Source of the DNA: CAYTRP01 sp964625145
GTDB taxonomy: Bacteria > Sumerlaeota > Sumerlaeia > SLMS01 > JAHLLQ01
DNA length: 9,638 bases
Assembly: GCA_964625145.1 (NCBI GenBank)
Contig: CAZVAQ010000135.1
Location: 1 to 9,638 of the forward strand
Direction: 5' to 3'
Below are positions 1 through 6,086 of the stretch, one piece after another. Every line of letters starts with the position of its first letter. Within the stretch, counting starts at the first letter, position 1. The notes beneath the pieces were generated by a model. That model was not told the origin of the DNA. It saw only the letters and a list, made by a program, of their open reading frames with translations, and ran no database searches. Made by a program: the position numbers and the translations under genes.

Positions 1-94
1 CCAACGGGAGAGGAGCAGCCGAAAGTCGATGGGGGTGGGAGGGTGAACGGCAAGGCGAAAGGGGAAAGGCGATACAGGACATGTTCCGCCGCCC
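1..94. other. Window edge, no gene recognised; purine-rich
   Basis: No coding sequence is supported here. Positions 41-75 are purine-rich with AAGG-spaced units (GGCAAGGCGAAAGGGGAAAGG). This loosely resembles the purine strand of the AAGGATG repeats found elsewhere in the window, but it is too degenerate to assign. It lies just beyond the stop codon of the minus-strand gene ending at 95. Confidence 0.4.
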
Positions 95-859
95 TCAGTC
101 CGTCACTGGTTCCCCATGTAGATGGACGGCGCCCACGTTGATCTCACCGGGGCCGGAAGCTGGTAAATCCACTTCGATGGGAGAGCTCCAACCTTGGGCG
201 GCACCGCGGATGCGCAGTTGGTACCTGCCGGGTTCAAGGTTTTCGATTCGGAATCTTCCCCACTCGTCGACCTTGTACGACCTGCTCCACTTGTACTCCC
301 CATCCCTGTTCACTCGTTGAAGCCAGCACGTAATGCTTGCCGGATCCGTCCCAGGTTTCCAACCCGCCACTTGTCCGGCTATGGCGGGAACACGCCATAC
401 TTCGACAGCGAGTCCCCCGACCTGCCCGTCCACCACAAGAGGCTCCGAGCTGCCGATGACATCTTCCCCGGCTGGATCGAATGCCTTCACAAGCCTCAAC
501 CGGTACTGGCCTGGTTCAACTCCGTGAATGATGAAAGTTCCATCCTGCTCCGGCCAGATTTCCTGGGAGGGAACGCATCTCTTGTCGCGACTCTTGTCCG
601 ACAGAGACACCTCCTGCAAGCACTCGAGAAGCACGGCCCCTTCACCGTTCCACGGGCCAATTGAATCATGAATTCTTCCTGAAACGGAGAAGGAGCCCGC
701 GCCGTCGAAATGTACCTTCGCTTCCTCTCCCGCCCCAAGGATTCGCGCGCAGATGGTCCAGACGAGTCGCTTCTCCGCCTCAAAGACCGGCTCGAACTCC
801 TTGGCGGCGTTGTTCGAGGCGAGTTGGGTGAGGTAGCGTTGCCAGAGCGTCACCGTCAT
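95..859 (-). CDS. Carboxypeptidase-regulatory-like repeat protein with an ECF-sigma-like N-terminal stump
   Basis: I chose the ATG at 859, giving 254 residues; the frame stays open further upstream to 1177, but that part runs through repeats and is not protein-like. Two beta-sandwich modules are visible by their shared ending: GTFIIHGVEPGQYRLRL at about 107-123 and GRFRIENLEPGRYQLRI at about 201-217. This is the G-x-F-x-I-x-x-L-x-P-G-x-Y signature of carboxypeptidase regulatory-like (transthyretin-fold) domains, normally surface or periplasmic. There is no signal peptide or membrane segment. Instead residues 22-47 (FEPVFEAEK, then RLVWTICARILGAGEEA) resemble helix 2.1/2.2 of ECF sigma factors, and the similarity breaks off exactly where the conserved EDxxQ part should follow. 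Sigma factors with C-terminal regulatory-like repeats exist in some phyla, so this may be an internally deleted relative, possibly a decaying gene. The reading frame is well supported; the function is unknown. Confidence 0.7.
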   Translation of the reverse strand: MTVTLWQRYLTQLASNNAAKEFEPVFEAEKRLVWTICARILGAGEEAKVHFDGAGSFSVSGRIHDSIGPWNGEGAVLLECLQEVSLSDKSRDKRCVPSQEIWPEQDGTFIIHGVEPGQYRLRLVKAFDPAGEDVIGSSEPLVVDGQVGGLAVEVWRVPAIAGQVAGWKPGTDPASITCWLQRVNRDGEYKWSRSYKVDEWGRFRIENLEPGRYQLRIRGAAQGWSSPIEVDLPASGPGEINVGAVHLHGEPVTD

Positions 860-971
860 GATCCGCAATCCCCCGGGGGGAAATGAGCCTTCAAGGATAC
901 TGGGACGACAGAATCGGGTTTGTCCGAAAGTCAGCGCACTTTCCCCCGCATTTCGCTCCACCGGATTCAGG

Positions 972-998
972 GACAGGATGGACGGGATCCGCGGGATG
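972..998. repeat. Degenerate 9-bp tandem repeat (ACAGGATGG type)
   Basis: Three consecutive 9-bp units begin at 972, 981 and 990: GACAGGATG, then GACGGGATC, then CGCGGGATG. Each keeps the GGAT core at the same offset. A further GACA-like echo follows at 1003-1008. The units are diverged, so the array is probably old. Confidence 0.5.
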
Positions 999-1053
999 GC
1001 AAACAGGACTTGGCTTGTCCCGACGGCGGGGCGTTTGGCTTCTGGGGGGGCTG

Positions 1054-1105
1054 AGGCGGGCGAGGGCGCCCACCTCCGTTGAGACAATGGCGGACAGGCC
1101 CGCCT
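1054..1105. repeat. GC-rich inverted repeat, possible stem-loop
   Basis: AGGCGGGC at 1054-1061 is the exact reverse complement of GCCCGCCT at 1098-1105. The 36-bp loop itself contains GGGCGCCC-rich sequence (1064-1071). No T-run follows on either strand, so I do not call it a terminator. It may be another mobile-looking intergenic element. Confidence 0.4.
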
Positions 1106-1150
1106 TCCACGGCCGAAGTGGAAACCGACCAGCACGCACCAACCCGAAAC

Positions 1151-1198
1151 CCTTTGTCCTTCCCCTTCATCCTTCATCCTTCTACCTTCATCCTTTGC
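1151..1198. repeat. 7-bp tandem repeat array, CCTTCAT family, copy A
   Basis: About seven units lie head to tail. The clearest begin at 1164, 1171, 1178, 1185 and 1192, exactly 7 bp apart, with consensus CCTTCAT. The pyrimidine strand is the coding strand of the following AEC gene, and the last unit (CCTTTGC) contains the TTG proposed as its start. Read in frame, the repeat gives the 7-residue pattern F-I-L-H-P-S-S, which creates a false N-terminal extension on the upstream open frame. Confidence 0.9.
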
Positions 1199-2244
1199 TA
1201 AACCTCTCCTCCTTCATCGACTCGCTCTTTTCGGTCTTCGGCATCATGGTGTCGTTGTTCCTGATTGCCGCCGTGGGGTTTGTGGGCATTCGGCGGCATT
1301 GGTTTCATGACGACATGATCACGGCGCTGACGGCGCTGCTGGTGTCGTGCGCGTTGCCGGCAAAGATCGTTGGCGCGCTCACGGCGGGGTTGACCATCGA
1401 CCTGTTGCAGCAATGCGCGCTGATCATTTTCCTGATGATCACGTTCAATTTTCTCGGCATTGGGCTGGGATGGTTGGCGACGCGCATGGTTGGCGGCGGA
1501 CCGCCGCAATCCCAGCGCGCCGTGTGGGCCATGTCGGGGTTGCAGAATGGTGTCTATCTGCCGCTGCCCATGGCGTTGGCGTTGGCGCCGAAAGATCCGG
1601 AGTCCCAGAACCTGGCGACGGTGTACGTCGCCGGTGCGTTCGTGGCCATGGTGATCCTGCAATGGACGGTGGGGGCGTACCTGCTGGCGGGGGACGAACA
1701 CCGGCGCAAGCACCACGGTTCGCTGCGGCAGTTCCTCCAGGGCGTCATCAATCCGCCGCTGGTGGCCATCGCTGTCGGGGCGGTCCTGGCCTTTGTGCCC
1801 GGGTTTCGCGCCGCGGCGGGCGCGGCGGACGGTGCCTGGCAACCGCTCGTGCACATCTTCAAGGGGGTGCACCTGCTCGGGTCGGCCGTGGAACCCGTCG
1901 CCATGCTCGTCCTCGGCATGATGATCGGCAGCAGCCACCTGCGCGGTAACCTGAAGTGGGGGATCGCCCTGATCCCGGCGGTGATCCAGATGGGGATCCT
2001 GCCGGCGATCATGCTGGCGATGCTTTGGAGTCCCGTCCTCGGGTGGGTTCCCGGGCTGTTGGCGCTGGTCCTGATCATCGAAGCCTCCACACCCCCCGCC
2101 ACCAACCTCAGCGTCGTCGCGCGCCGGTTCGACGGCGACTGGCGGCTGGTGTCCGCCTCCCTGTTCATCTGCTACCTGATCGCCATGGTTGCCATGCCCT
2201 TCTGGACCGCCTTCATCCTGCCCGGAGTCGCGCCCGCCCCTTGA
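1195..2244 (+). CDS. AEC (auxin efflux carrier) family permease
   Basis: This is a predicted 10-helix inner-membrane carrier of 349 residues, in the family that includes malate/organic-anion permeases and plant PIN proteins; the substrate cannot be read from sequence. Family hallmarks in order are: helix 1 at about 10-32 ending in a GIRRHW loop; ALP at 53-55, in the position of the family's conserved helix-2 proline; SGLQNGVYLPLPMA at 114-127, matching the N-x-G-x-x-x-L-P crossover region; INPPLVAIAVG at 185-195, which opens the second half; AVEPVAMLVLGMMIG at 231-245; and EASTPPATN at 296-304. I prefer the TTG at 1195 because the first ATG (1246) would cut helix 1 to about 15 residues. There is no ribosome binding site; the leader is a CCTTCAT array and the TTG lies in its last unit, so the start is uncertain. 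It is probably transcribed with, or just before, the aminotransferase at 2409. Confidence 0.85.
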   Translation: MLNLSSFIDSLFSVFGIMVSLFLIAAVGFVGIRRHWFHDDMITALTALLVSCALPAKIVGALTAGLTIDLLQQCALIIFLMITFNFLGIGLGWLATRMVGGGPPQSQRAVWAMSGLQNGVYLPLPMALALAPKDPESQNLATVYVAGAFVAMVILQWTVGAYLLAGDEHRRKHHGSLRQFLQGVINPPLVAIAVGAVLAFVPGFRAAAGAADGAWQPLVHIFKGVHLLGSAVEPVAMLVLGMMIGSSHLRGNLKWGIALIPAVIQMGILPAIMLAMLWSPVLGWVPGLLALVLIIEASTPPATNLSVVARRFDGDWRLVSASLFICYLIAMVAMPFWTAFILPGVAPAP

Positions 2245-2252
2245 CCCCCTTC

Positions 2253-2390
2253 GGAAGGATGAAGGATGAAGGCTGAAGGATGATTGAAAAGCGAGGGCCA
2301 TCGGACCGCCCCACTGCTCACCACCAACCGTCATTTCCCGCCTGCTTTAGCCTTTGGCCTTCATCCTTTCACTTCATCCTTCATCCTTCC
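2253..2390. repeat. Inverted pair of CCTTCAT/AAGGATG arrays between the AEC and aminotransferase genes
   Basis: GGAAGGATGAAGGATGAAG at 2253-2271 is the perfect reverse complement of CTTCATCCTTCATCCTTCC at 2372-2390 (19 bp). The arms enclose about 100 bp. In a read-through transcript they could pair into a long stem that would sequester the sequence just before the aminotransferase start. Confidence 0.85.
2255..2282. repeat. 7-bp tandem repeat, purine orientation (AAGGATG), copy B1
   Basis: Four units begin at 2255, 2262, 2269 and 2276, 7 bp apart, with consensus AAGGATG (third unit AAGGCTG). This is the CCTTCAT family in reverse orientation. The array starts 10 bp after the stop codon of the AEC gene. 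Confidence 0.9.
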
Positions 2391-2405
2391 TCTTTCACCC
2401 TTCCT
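2344..2405. repeat. 7-bp tandem repeat array, CCTTCAT family, copy B2
   Basis: About nine pyrimidine-rich units run from GCTTTAG at 2344 and CCTTTGG at 2351 through several CCTTCAT units to CCTTCCT at 2399. Spacing is almost constantly 7 bp; one unit is short by a base. The array ends only 3 bp before the ATG of the aminotransferase and replaces any Shine-Dalgarno sequence. Confidence 0.9.
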
Positions 2406-2408
2406 CCC

Positions 2409-3521
2409 ATGCCCGTTCCCTTCATTGACCTCAAGCGCTTCGAACCCGACTTTCTCGACCGTTGGATGGCCAAGTGCCGTGACCTGACGGTGAATACCCG
2501 CTTTGTGCTCGGCCCGGAAGTGGCCGAATTGGAGAAGCGCCTCATCGAGGAGAGCGGCGCCAAGGCGGTCGTCGCCTGTGCCAATGGCACCGACGCGATC
2601 CAGCTCGCGCTGCGCGCGGCGGGTGTGGGCATTGGCGACAAGGTTCTCATTCCGGACATGACGTTCTGGGCCACGTTCGAAGCCGTCTGCAACGTCGGCG
2701 CGAAGCCGATCACCGTGGACCTGGACATGGCGGACCTGCAGATGGATTTCGATCTGTTCCGCAAGGCGGCCGAGGAGGTGCGCCCCAAGGCGGCGATCCT
2801 CGTGCATCTGTACGGATGGGGCACGGCGAGGTTGGACGATTACCGTCAGTATTGCGCGGAGAAGGGAATCCTCCTCATCGAGGACGGCGCGCAGTGCTTT
2901 GGTGCAAAGTTCAATGGCCACTCGCTGATGAAGGACGCGTGGCTCGGCACCGTTTCGTTCTATCCGGCCAAGGTGCTTGGTGCCTCCGGCGACGCGGGCG
3001 CGGTGTATTGCTCGTCGGCGGAACTGGCGGAGAAGGTGCGCCAGCTCGGCAACCACGGCCGCACGACTCATTATGAGCATGGCTTGGTGGGATGGAACAG
3101 CCGCGTGGGCGTCTTTGAATCTTCCTTCCTGCTTCTTTGCATGGACTACATCGACGCTCGATTGGAGTCGCGCCGCAAGGTCGCCGCGCAATACCGCGAA
3201 CGCTTTGCGGAAGCGGGCATCCGCACCGTCGGCCCGCCGGAGGGCTATCTCGAGAACGGGTACCTGGCCGTGACGCTCCATGATCCCGCCGAGCGCCCCG
3301 CCCTTGCCGAGGCGCTCAAGGCGAAGGGAATCGGATTCGGCACCGTCTACCCGGGCGCGATGTCGCTTCAGAGCGGTGCCAACGGTTGGATCGCCGGCAA
3401 GTACGGCGGCGAGCGCGCGGACTACGTGGCACGCGGCATCCTCAACCCGCCCCTGTTCGCCTACATGCGCGACGAGGAAGTGGAAGAGGTGATGGCTGTG
3501 ATGGTGGAAGTGGCGAAGTAG
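2409..3521 (+). CDS. DegT/DnrJ/EryC1/StrS family PLP-dependent aminotransferase
   Basis: Predicted soluble fold-type I aminotransferase of 370 residues, the normal length for the family. Members usually transfer an amino group from glutamate to a keto sugar on a nucleotide carrier, for surface polysaccharides or glycosylated products. Visible features: FIDLKRFEP start (5-13); N-term substrate loop VNTRFVLGPEVAELE (28-42); ANGTDAIQLALRA (58-70); TFWATFEAV (85-93); EDGAQCFGA (158-166), with the Asp that holds the PLP ring nitrogen (D159); SFYPAKVLGASGDAG (183-197), with K188 as the expected Schiff-base lysine; and GWNSRVGVFESSFL (228-241), matching the family's G-x-N-x-R region. The ATG at 2409 is chosen because the family motif begins within a few residues; the upstream open frame is repeat-derived (F-I-L-H-P-S-S). 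No sugar dehydratase or glycosyltransferase lies nearby, so the substrate is unknown. Confidence 0.95.
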   Translation: MPVPFIDLKRFEPDFLDRWMAKCRDLTVNTRFVLGPEVAELEKRLIEESGAKAVVACANGTDAIQLALRAAGVGIGDKVLIPDMTFWATFEAVCNVGAKPITVDLDMADLQMDFDLFRKAAEEVRPKAAILVHLYGWGTARLDDYRQYCAEKGILLIEDGAQCFGAKFNGHSLMKDAWLGTVSFYPAKVLGASGDAGAVYCSSAELAEKVRQLGNHGRTTHYEHGLVGWNSRVGVFESSFLLLCMDYIDARLESRRKVAAQYRERFAEAGIRTVGPPEGYLENGYLAVTLHDPAERPALAEALKAKGIGFGTVYPGAMSLQSGANGWIAGKYGGERADYVARGILNPPLFAYMRDEEVEEVMAVMVEVAK

Positions 3522-3573
3522 GAGCCGGGTTGAGGGCTCTGCAATCGCCTCTCGAGTTTGCCATCTGCATGTG

Positions 3574-3601
3574 CCGCCAGGGGAACTGTCCCAAGGGGCG
3601 G
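3574..3601. terminator. Candidate bidirectional hairpin between convergent genes
   Basis: CCGCC (3574-3578) pairs with GGCGG (3597-3601), and inside them GGGA (3581-3584) pairs with TCCC (3589-3592) around an ACTG loop. It lies in the 81-bp gap between two convergent stop codons (3521 and 3603), where a shared terminator is expected. No T-run follows on either strand, so termination by this hairpin alone is uncertain. Confidence 0.4.
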
Positions 3602-3602
3602 A

Positions 3603-3818
3603 TTAGTCCTCGCTGATTGGCGTTTCCGATCGGTATAGCGGAATGATCCCGCCGGGTTGGTCGCTGGGCGTGTTGGGAATGCCGAGAAGACCGTATTCCA
3701 TCACTTCGGCTTTGCCGATGTCGGCGTCCTTGATGACGCGCTTCTTGTACGTCAGCGAACAACCGTTCATGCCCAGAACGATTGCGCAAAGCACAGCGAA
3801 CGCCGTGGGTCTTCTCAT
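3603..3818 (-). CDS. Small putative lipoprotein, 71 residues, unknown function
   Basis: Starting at the ATG at 3818, the product has a short basic N-terminus (MRR), a hydrophobic stretch (about 5-16) and a cysteine at position 20 in GMNGC. This reads as a lipoprotein signal peptide, although Met at -3 is not the classic lipobox Leu. The mature part of about 51 residues is polar (SLTYKKRVIKDADIGKAEVM onward) and ends in an acidic SED tail. I recognise no domain. A longer frame to 3893 exists but would put 25 charged residues before the signal peptide. A purine run (GGGAAGGGG) lies just upstream and may serve as the ribosome binding site. It follows the J-protein gene on the same strand after 99 bp, so the two may be co-transcribed. 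Confidence 0.65.
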   Translation of the reverse strand: MRRPTAFAVLCAIVLGMNGCSLTYKKRVIKDADIGKAEVMEYGLLGIPNTPSDQPGGIIPLYRSETPISED

Positions 3819-3917
3819 GAGGAGGGCCCCTTCCCTGCGGGAGCATGGCGGATCATGCCATGGGATCAACTTCGGCAGGATGGCGGGTGTCAAGCGCCGG
3901 ATGATCCGCGTCTCGCC

Positions 3918-4889
3918 CTAGCCGCGCGGGTTGAATCGCGAGAGGCGTTGCCACTTTTCGAGCAGCTCGCGTTCTTCTGCGCTGGTGCTCGTGGGTACAG
4001 CGATCATCACGCGCACAAACATGTCGCCGCGTTCGCCATCGGCCGTGGGGAGGCCATGGCCGCGCAGGCGCAGTTTCTTGCCGGAGGAGGAACCGGGCGG
4101 GATGGTGATGGTCACCCGGCCGTCCAGGGTGTCGACGGGGACCTTGGCGCCGAGCATTGCCTCCCACGGCGCCACGCGCGCATCGACGGTGAGGTTGGCG
4201 CCGTCGCGCTCGAAGCGCGCGTCCTTTGCGTAGCGGATCGTGAGGAAGAGGTCGCCGCCGCCGGGCGCTTGTCCGGCGAGCCGGATCTTGCGCCCCTCGG
4301 CGATGCCCTTCGGAATGCGCACATCATAGGACCGCGCACCGCTACCCGGGAGGATGAGACGCACGCTCAAGGGGCCGCCATGGACGATCTTGTCCAGCGG
4401 CACCTCGACTTCCGACTCGCTGTCCTCGGCAAAAGCGCCGGGACCCGCCTCGAATCCGTCGAAGCCGGGGGGGAATCCCTGCGGCCCCGTGCGCATTCGG
4501 AATGTGCGGCCGCCGGAACCGGCCCCCATGCCGCCCATGCTGCCAAAGAGTGCCTCGAAGAAGTCCGAGAATCCGCCGCTCCCTTGGAAGCCGCCGGCAC
4601 GGCCGCCGCCAAAGTCGAACGCTGCACCGCCGAATCCCGGCGGCGGGCGGAATTCCTGCCCCTGCTTCCAGTTGGCGCCGAGCTGGTCGTAGCGGCTGCG
4701 CTTGTCGGGATCCTTCAGGACCTCGTAGGCCTCGTTGATCTGCTTGAAGCGATCCTCCGCGCCTTTGTCCTTGTTGACGTCCGGGTGATATTTTCGGGCG
4801 AGCGTGCGGTAGGCCTTGCGGATCTGCTCCGCCGTGGCGTTTCGCGGCACGCCCAGCACACTGTAGTAGTCTTGGAATTTGACGGCCAA
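3918..4889 (-). CDS. CbpA-type J-domain co-chaperone (DnaJ without zinc fingers)
   Basis: A 323-residue class B J-protein that would deliver clients to DnaK (Hsp70) and stimulate its ATPase in the cytoplasm. The J-domain spans about 6-70, with DYYSVLGV (7-14) and the catalytic HPD at 35-37. A long Gly/Phe-rich region follows (84-152), then two C-terminal beta domains: EVEVPLDKIVHGG at 160-172, with RIPKGIAEGRKIRLAGQ at 191-207, and LTVDARVAPWEAMLGAKV at 233-250, with ITIPPGSSSGKKLRLRGHG at 261-279. The CxxCxGxG repeats of true DnaJ are absent, as in CbpA, which explains the shorter length. The start is a TTG at 4889; DYY follows within 8 residues, as in relatives. The open frame continues to 5912, but that part is antisense to the acetyltransferase gene. 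No CIRCE element is visible upstream. Confidence 0.93.
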   Translation of the reverse strand: MAVKFQDYYSVLGVPRNATAEQIRKAYRTLARKYHPDVNKDKGAEDRFKQINEAYEVLKDPDKRSRYDQLGANWKQGQEFRPPPGFGGAAFDFGGGRAGGFQGSGGFSDFFEALFGSMGGMGAGSGGRTFRMRTGPQGFPPGFDGFEAGPGAFAEDSESEVEVPLDKIVHGGPLSVRLILPGSGARSYDVRIPKGIAEGRKIRLAGQAPGGGDLFLTIRYAKDARFERDGANLTVDARVAPWEAMLGAKVPVDTLDGRVTITIPPGSSSGKKLRLRGHGLPTADGERGDMFVRVMIAVPTSTSAEERELLEKWQRLSRFNPRG

Positions 4890-4901
4890 AGTGGTTAACG
4901 G

Positions 4902-4907
4902 CTCCTC
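4902..4907 (-). promoter_or_regulatory. Possible ribosome binding site (GAGGAG) for the J-protein gene
   Basis: On the minus strand GAGGAG precedes the TTG at 4889 with a 12-base spacer. That is longer than ideal but is the only purine run in range. It supports the TTG start, because no in-frame ATG lies near. Confidence 0.4.
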
Positions 4908-5126
4908 GATGGCAAAATTCAGCCTCTCGTTGTCCGATGCAAGAGAGACGCCACGGAAAAGTCCAGCGGGAATGCTTGCGTTTCGTGGGGTTTGGCGGGT
5001 GGAGGTGTTTCGTTTTGCGACAGGGGTGTTGCAGGGCGCTCCGGGGGATACACCCAGGCCGCCCGGCAGATTCGGCATGACACCCCCGCCATCGATGGGC
5101 TCTCTGGTCGCTCGAACATCTGACTC

Positions 5127-5132
5127 AGGGAG
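5127..5132 (+). promoter_or_regulatory. Ribosome binding site (AGGGAG) for the acetyltransferase gene
   Basis: AGGGAG lies 6 bases before the ATG at 5139, a normal spacing. It fixes the start of the first gene of the transport operon. Confidence 0.65.
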
Positions 5133-5138
5133 CCCCTC

Positions 5139-6086
5139 ATGCTTTCTGTCCGCCCCTATCGCGACGCGGATCTCGCCGGAGTCGTTTCCGCGTGGGAGCG
5201 CGCGCTGCCGCTCGATGCCGTGACCGAGGAAGACTTCCTGCGGCGCGTCATCCTCGACGAGAACCGCGAGGACGACGGGTTGCTCGTCGCCACGGATGAT
5301 GCGGGGGCAGTCATCGGGTTCGCCGTGTGTTTGGTGCTGCGTCATCCCATCGAGAAGATCGGCTTGATGGAACATCGCGGCTACATCACGGCGTTTGGTG
5401 TGGTGCCCGAATGGCAGGGACGTGGCGCGGGGCGTGCGTTGTTGGAAGCGGCAGAGACCTTCTTCCGCGCGCGCAATCGCCGCGAAGTCACCATTGCGCC
5501 GTATCAACCGAACTACTTCGTGCCGGGCGTGGACAAGGTGGCCTATGCGCAGGGACTGGAGTGGCTGAAGGCGCATGGTTTTGCGGAGTTCTCCGAAGGC
5601 ATCGCGATGGACGCGATGATCGGGCGGTTTGACCTGGACGATGAGCTGAAGGAGCGCGAGGCACGGTTGGCGAAGGAGGGGTTGGTGATTCGGCCGCTGC
5701 CGCGCGAGCGCATGGCGGAGTACCTGACATTCATGTCGCGCGTGATGCCGGGCGATTGGGTGCAGGACGCTCGCGCGTTGTTGAGCCGCATGGTTGATGG
5801 AACCGCGCCGCCCAATTCCATCCTTGTCGCGATGGATGGCAACGAGATCGTCGGCTATTGCAAGTTCGACGGCGAGCACTTCGGGCCGTTCGGCGTGGCG
5901 GATTCGCATCAAGGGCGCGGCATCGGGACGGTGCTACTGGCGCGGACGCTGCACCAGATGCGCAAGGAGGGGCACCACGCGGCATTTGTGCTGTGGACAG
6001 GAGAGCGCGCGGCAAAGGGCGTGTACGGCAGGCTGGGCTTCACGATCTCGCGGCGGTTTGCATTGCTAAGGAAGGCGCTGGAATGA
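5139..6086 (+). CDS. Tandem-domain GNAT family N-acetyltransferase
   Basis: A 315-residue cytoplasmic protein made of two complete GNAT folds, which transfer acetyl from acetyl-CoA to an amine. Domain 1 (about 2-150) has its acetyl-CoA loop at VVPEWQGRGAG (88-98), a YFVPGVD segment (126-132) and WLKAHGF (142-148). Domain 2 (about 182-310) has VADSHQGRGIG (253-263) and VYGRLGF (295-301). Both loops keep the Q-x-x-G-x-G/A pattern, so neither half is obviously dead. The same two-domain layout occurs in mycothiol synthase, but I see nothing to support that role. Its stop overlaps the start of the binding-protein gene by 4 bases (ATGA), so it is translationally coupled to a sugar ABC transporter. 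That context suggests acetylation of an imported amino sugar or a product of it. The enzyme class is firm; the substrate is a guess. Confidence 0.88.
   Translation: MLSVRPYRDADLAGVVSAWERALPLDAVTEEDFLRRVILDENREDDGLLVATDDAGAVIGFAVCLVLRHPIEKIGLMEHRGYITAFGVVPEWQGRGAGRALLEAAETFFRARNRREVTIAPYQPNYFVPGVDKVAYAQGLEWLKAHGFAEFSEGIAMDAMIGRFDLDDELKEREARLAKEGLVIRPLPRERMAEYLTFMSRVMPGDWVQDARALLSRMVDGTAPPNSILVAMDGNEIVGYCKFDGEHFGPFGVADSHQGRGIGTVLLARTLHQMRKEGHHAAFVLWTGERAAKGVYGRLGFTISRRFALLRKALE
6068..6075 (+). promoter_or_regulatory. Ribosome binding site (AAGGAAGG) inside the end of the acetyltransferase gene
   Basis: AAGGAAGG lies 7 bases before the ATG at 6083. This favours 6083 over the later in-frame ATGs at 6086, 6092 and 6113 as the start of the binding-protein gene. 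Confidence 0.55.

Larger units (their letters stand above)
860..1194. other. 335-bp gene-free region between divergent genes, filled with degenerate repeats
   Basis: Both strands have open frames here (plus from 883, minus from 1177), but their translations are low-complexity and Pro/Arg/Ser-rich. They look like repeat read-through. The stretch holds a degenerate 9-bp repeat (972-998), a GC-rich inverted repeat (1054-1105) and a 7-bp tandem array (1151-1198). It must also contain the promoters of the divergent genes at 859 and 1195, but I see no convincing -35/-10 pair. Confidence 0.6.
4890..5138. promoter_or_regulatory. Divergent intergenic region for the J-protein and acetyltransferase genes
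   Basis: This 249-bp gap separates two genes reading outward, so promoters for both must lie here. I see no sigma-70 pair I would defend, no CIRCE inverted repeat and none of the tandem-repeat families found in the other gaps. A weak short inverted repeat (GGGTGT at 5024-5029, ACACCC at 5050-5055) is present. Confidence 0.4.

Noticed and set aside
883..1194. N-terminal extension of the AEC permease frame
   Set aside because: The added residues come from repeats (including the F-I-L-H-P-S-S pattern) and would place about 100 non-family residues before helix 1.
1198..2334. 378-residue open frame on the minus strand
   Set aside because: It is antisense to the AEC permease, with His/Gln/Arg/Asp runs and no recognisable domain.
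2361..3281. 306-residue open frame on the minus strand
   Set aside because: It is antisense to the aminotransferase, whose catalytic motifs are intact on the plus strand.
4890..5138. CIRCE/HrcA operator upstream of the J-protein gene
   Set aside because: The TTAGCACTC / GAGTGCTAA inverted repeat is not present on either strand.
4890..5912. Long upstream extension of the J-protein frame (664 residues in total)
   Set aside because: It is antisense to most of the acetyltransferase gene and its translation is His/Arg-rich without domains. The J-domain begins normally a few residues after the TTG at 4889.
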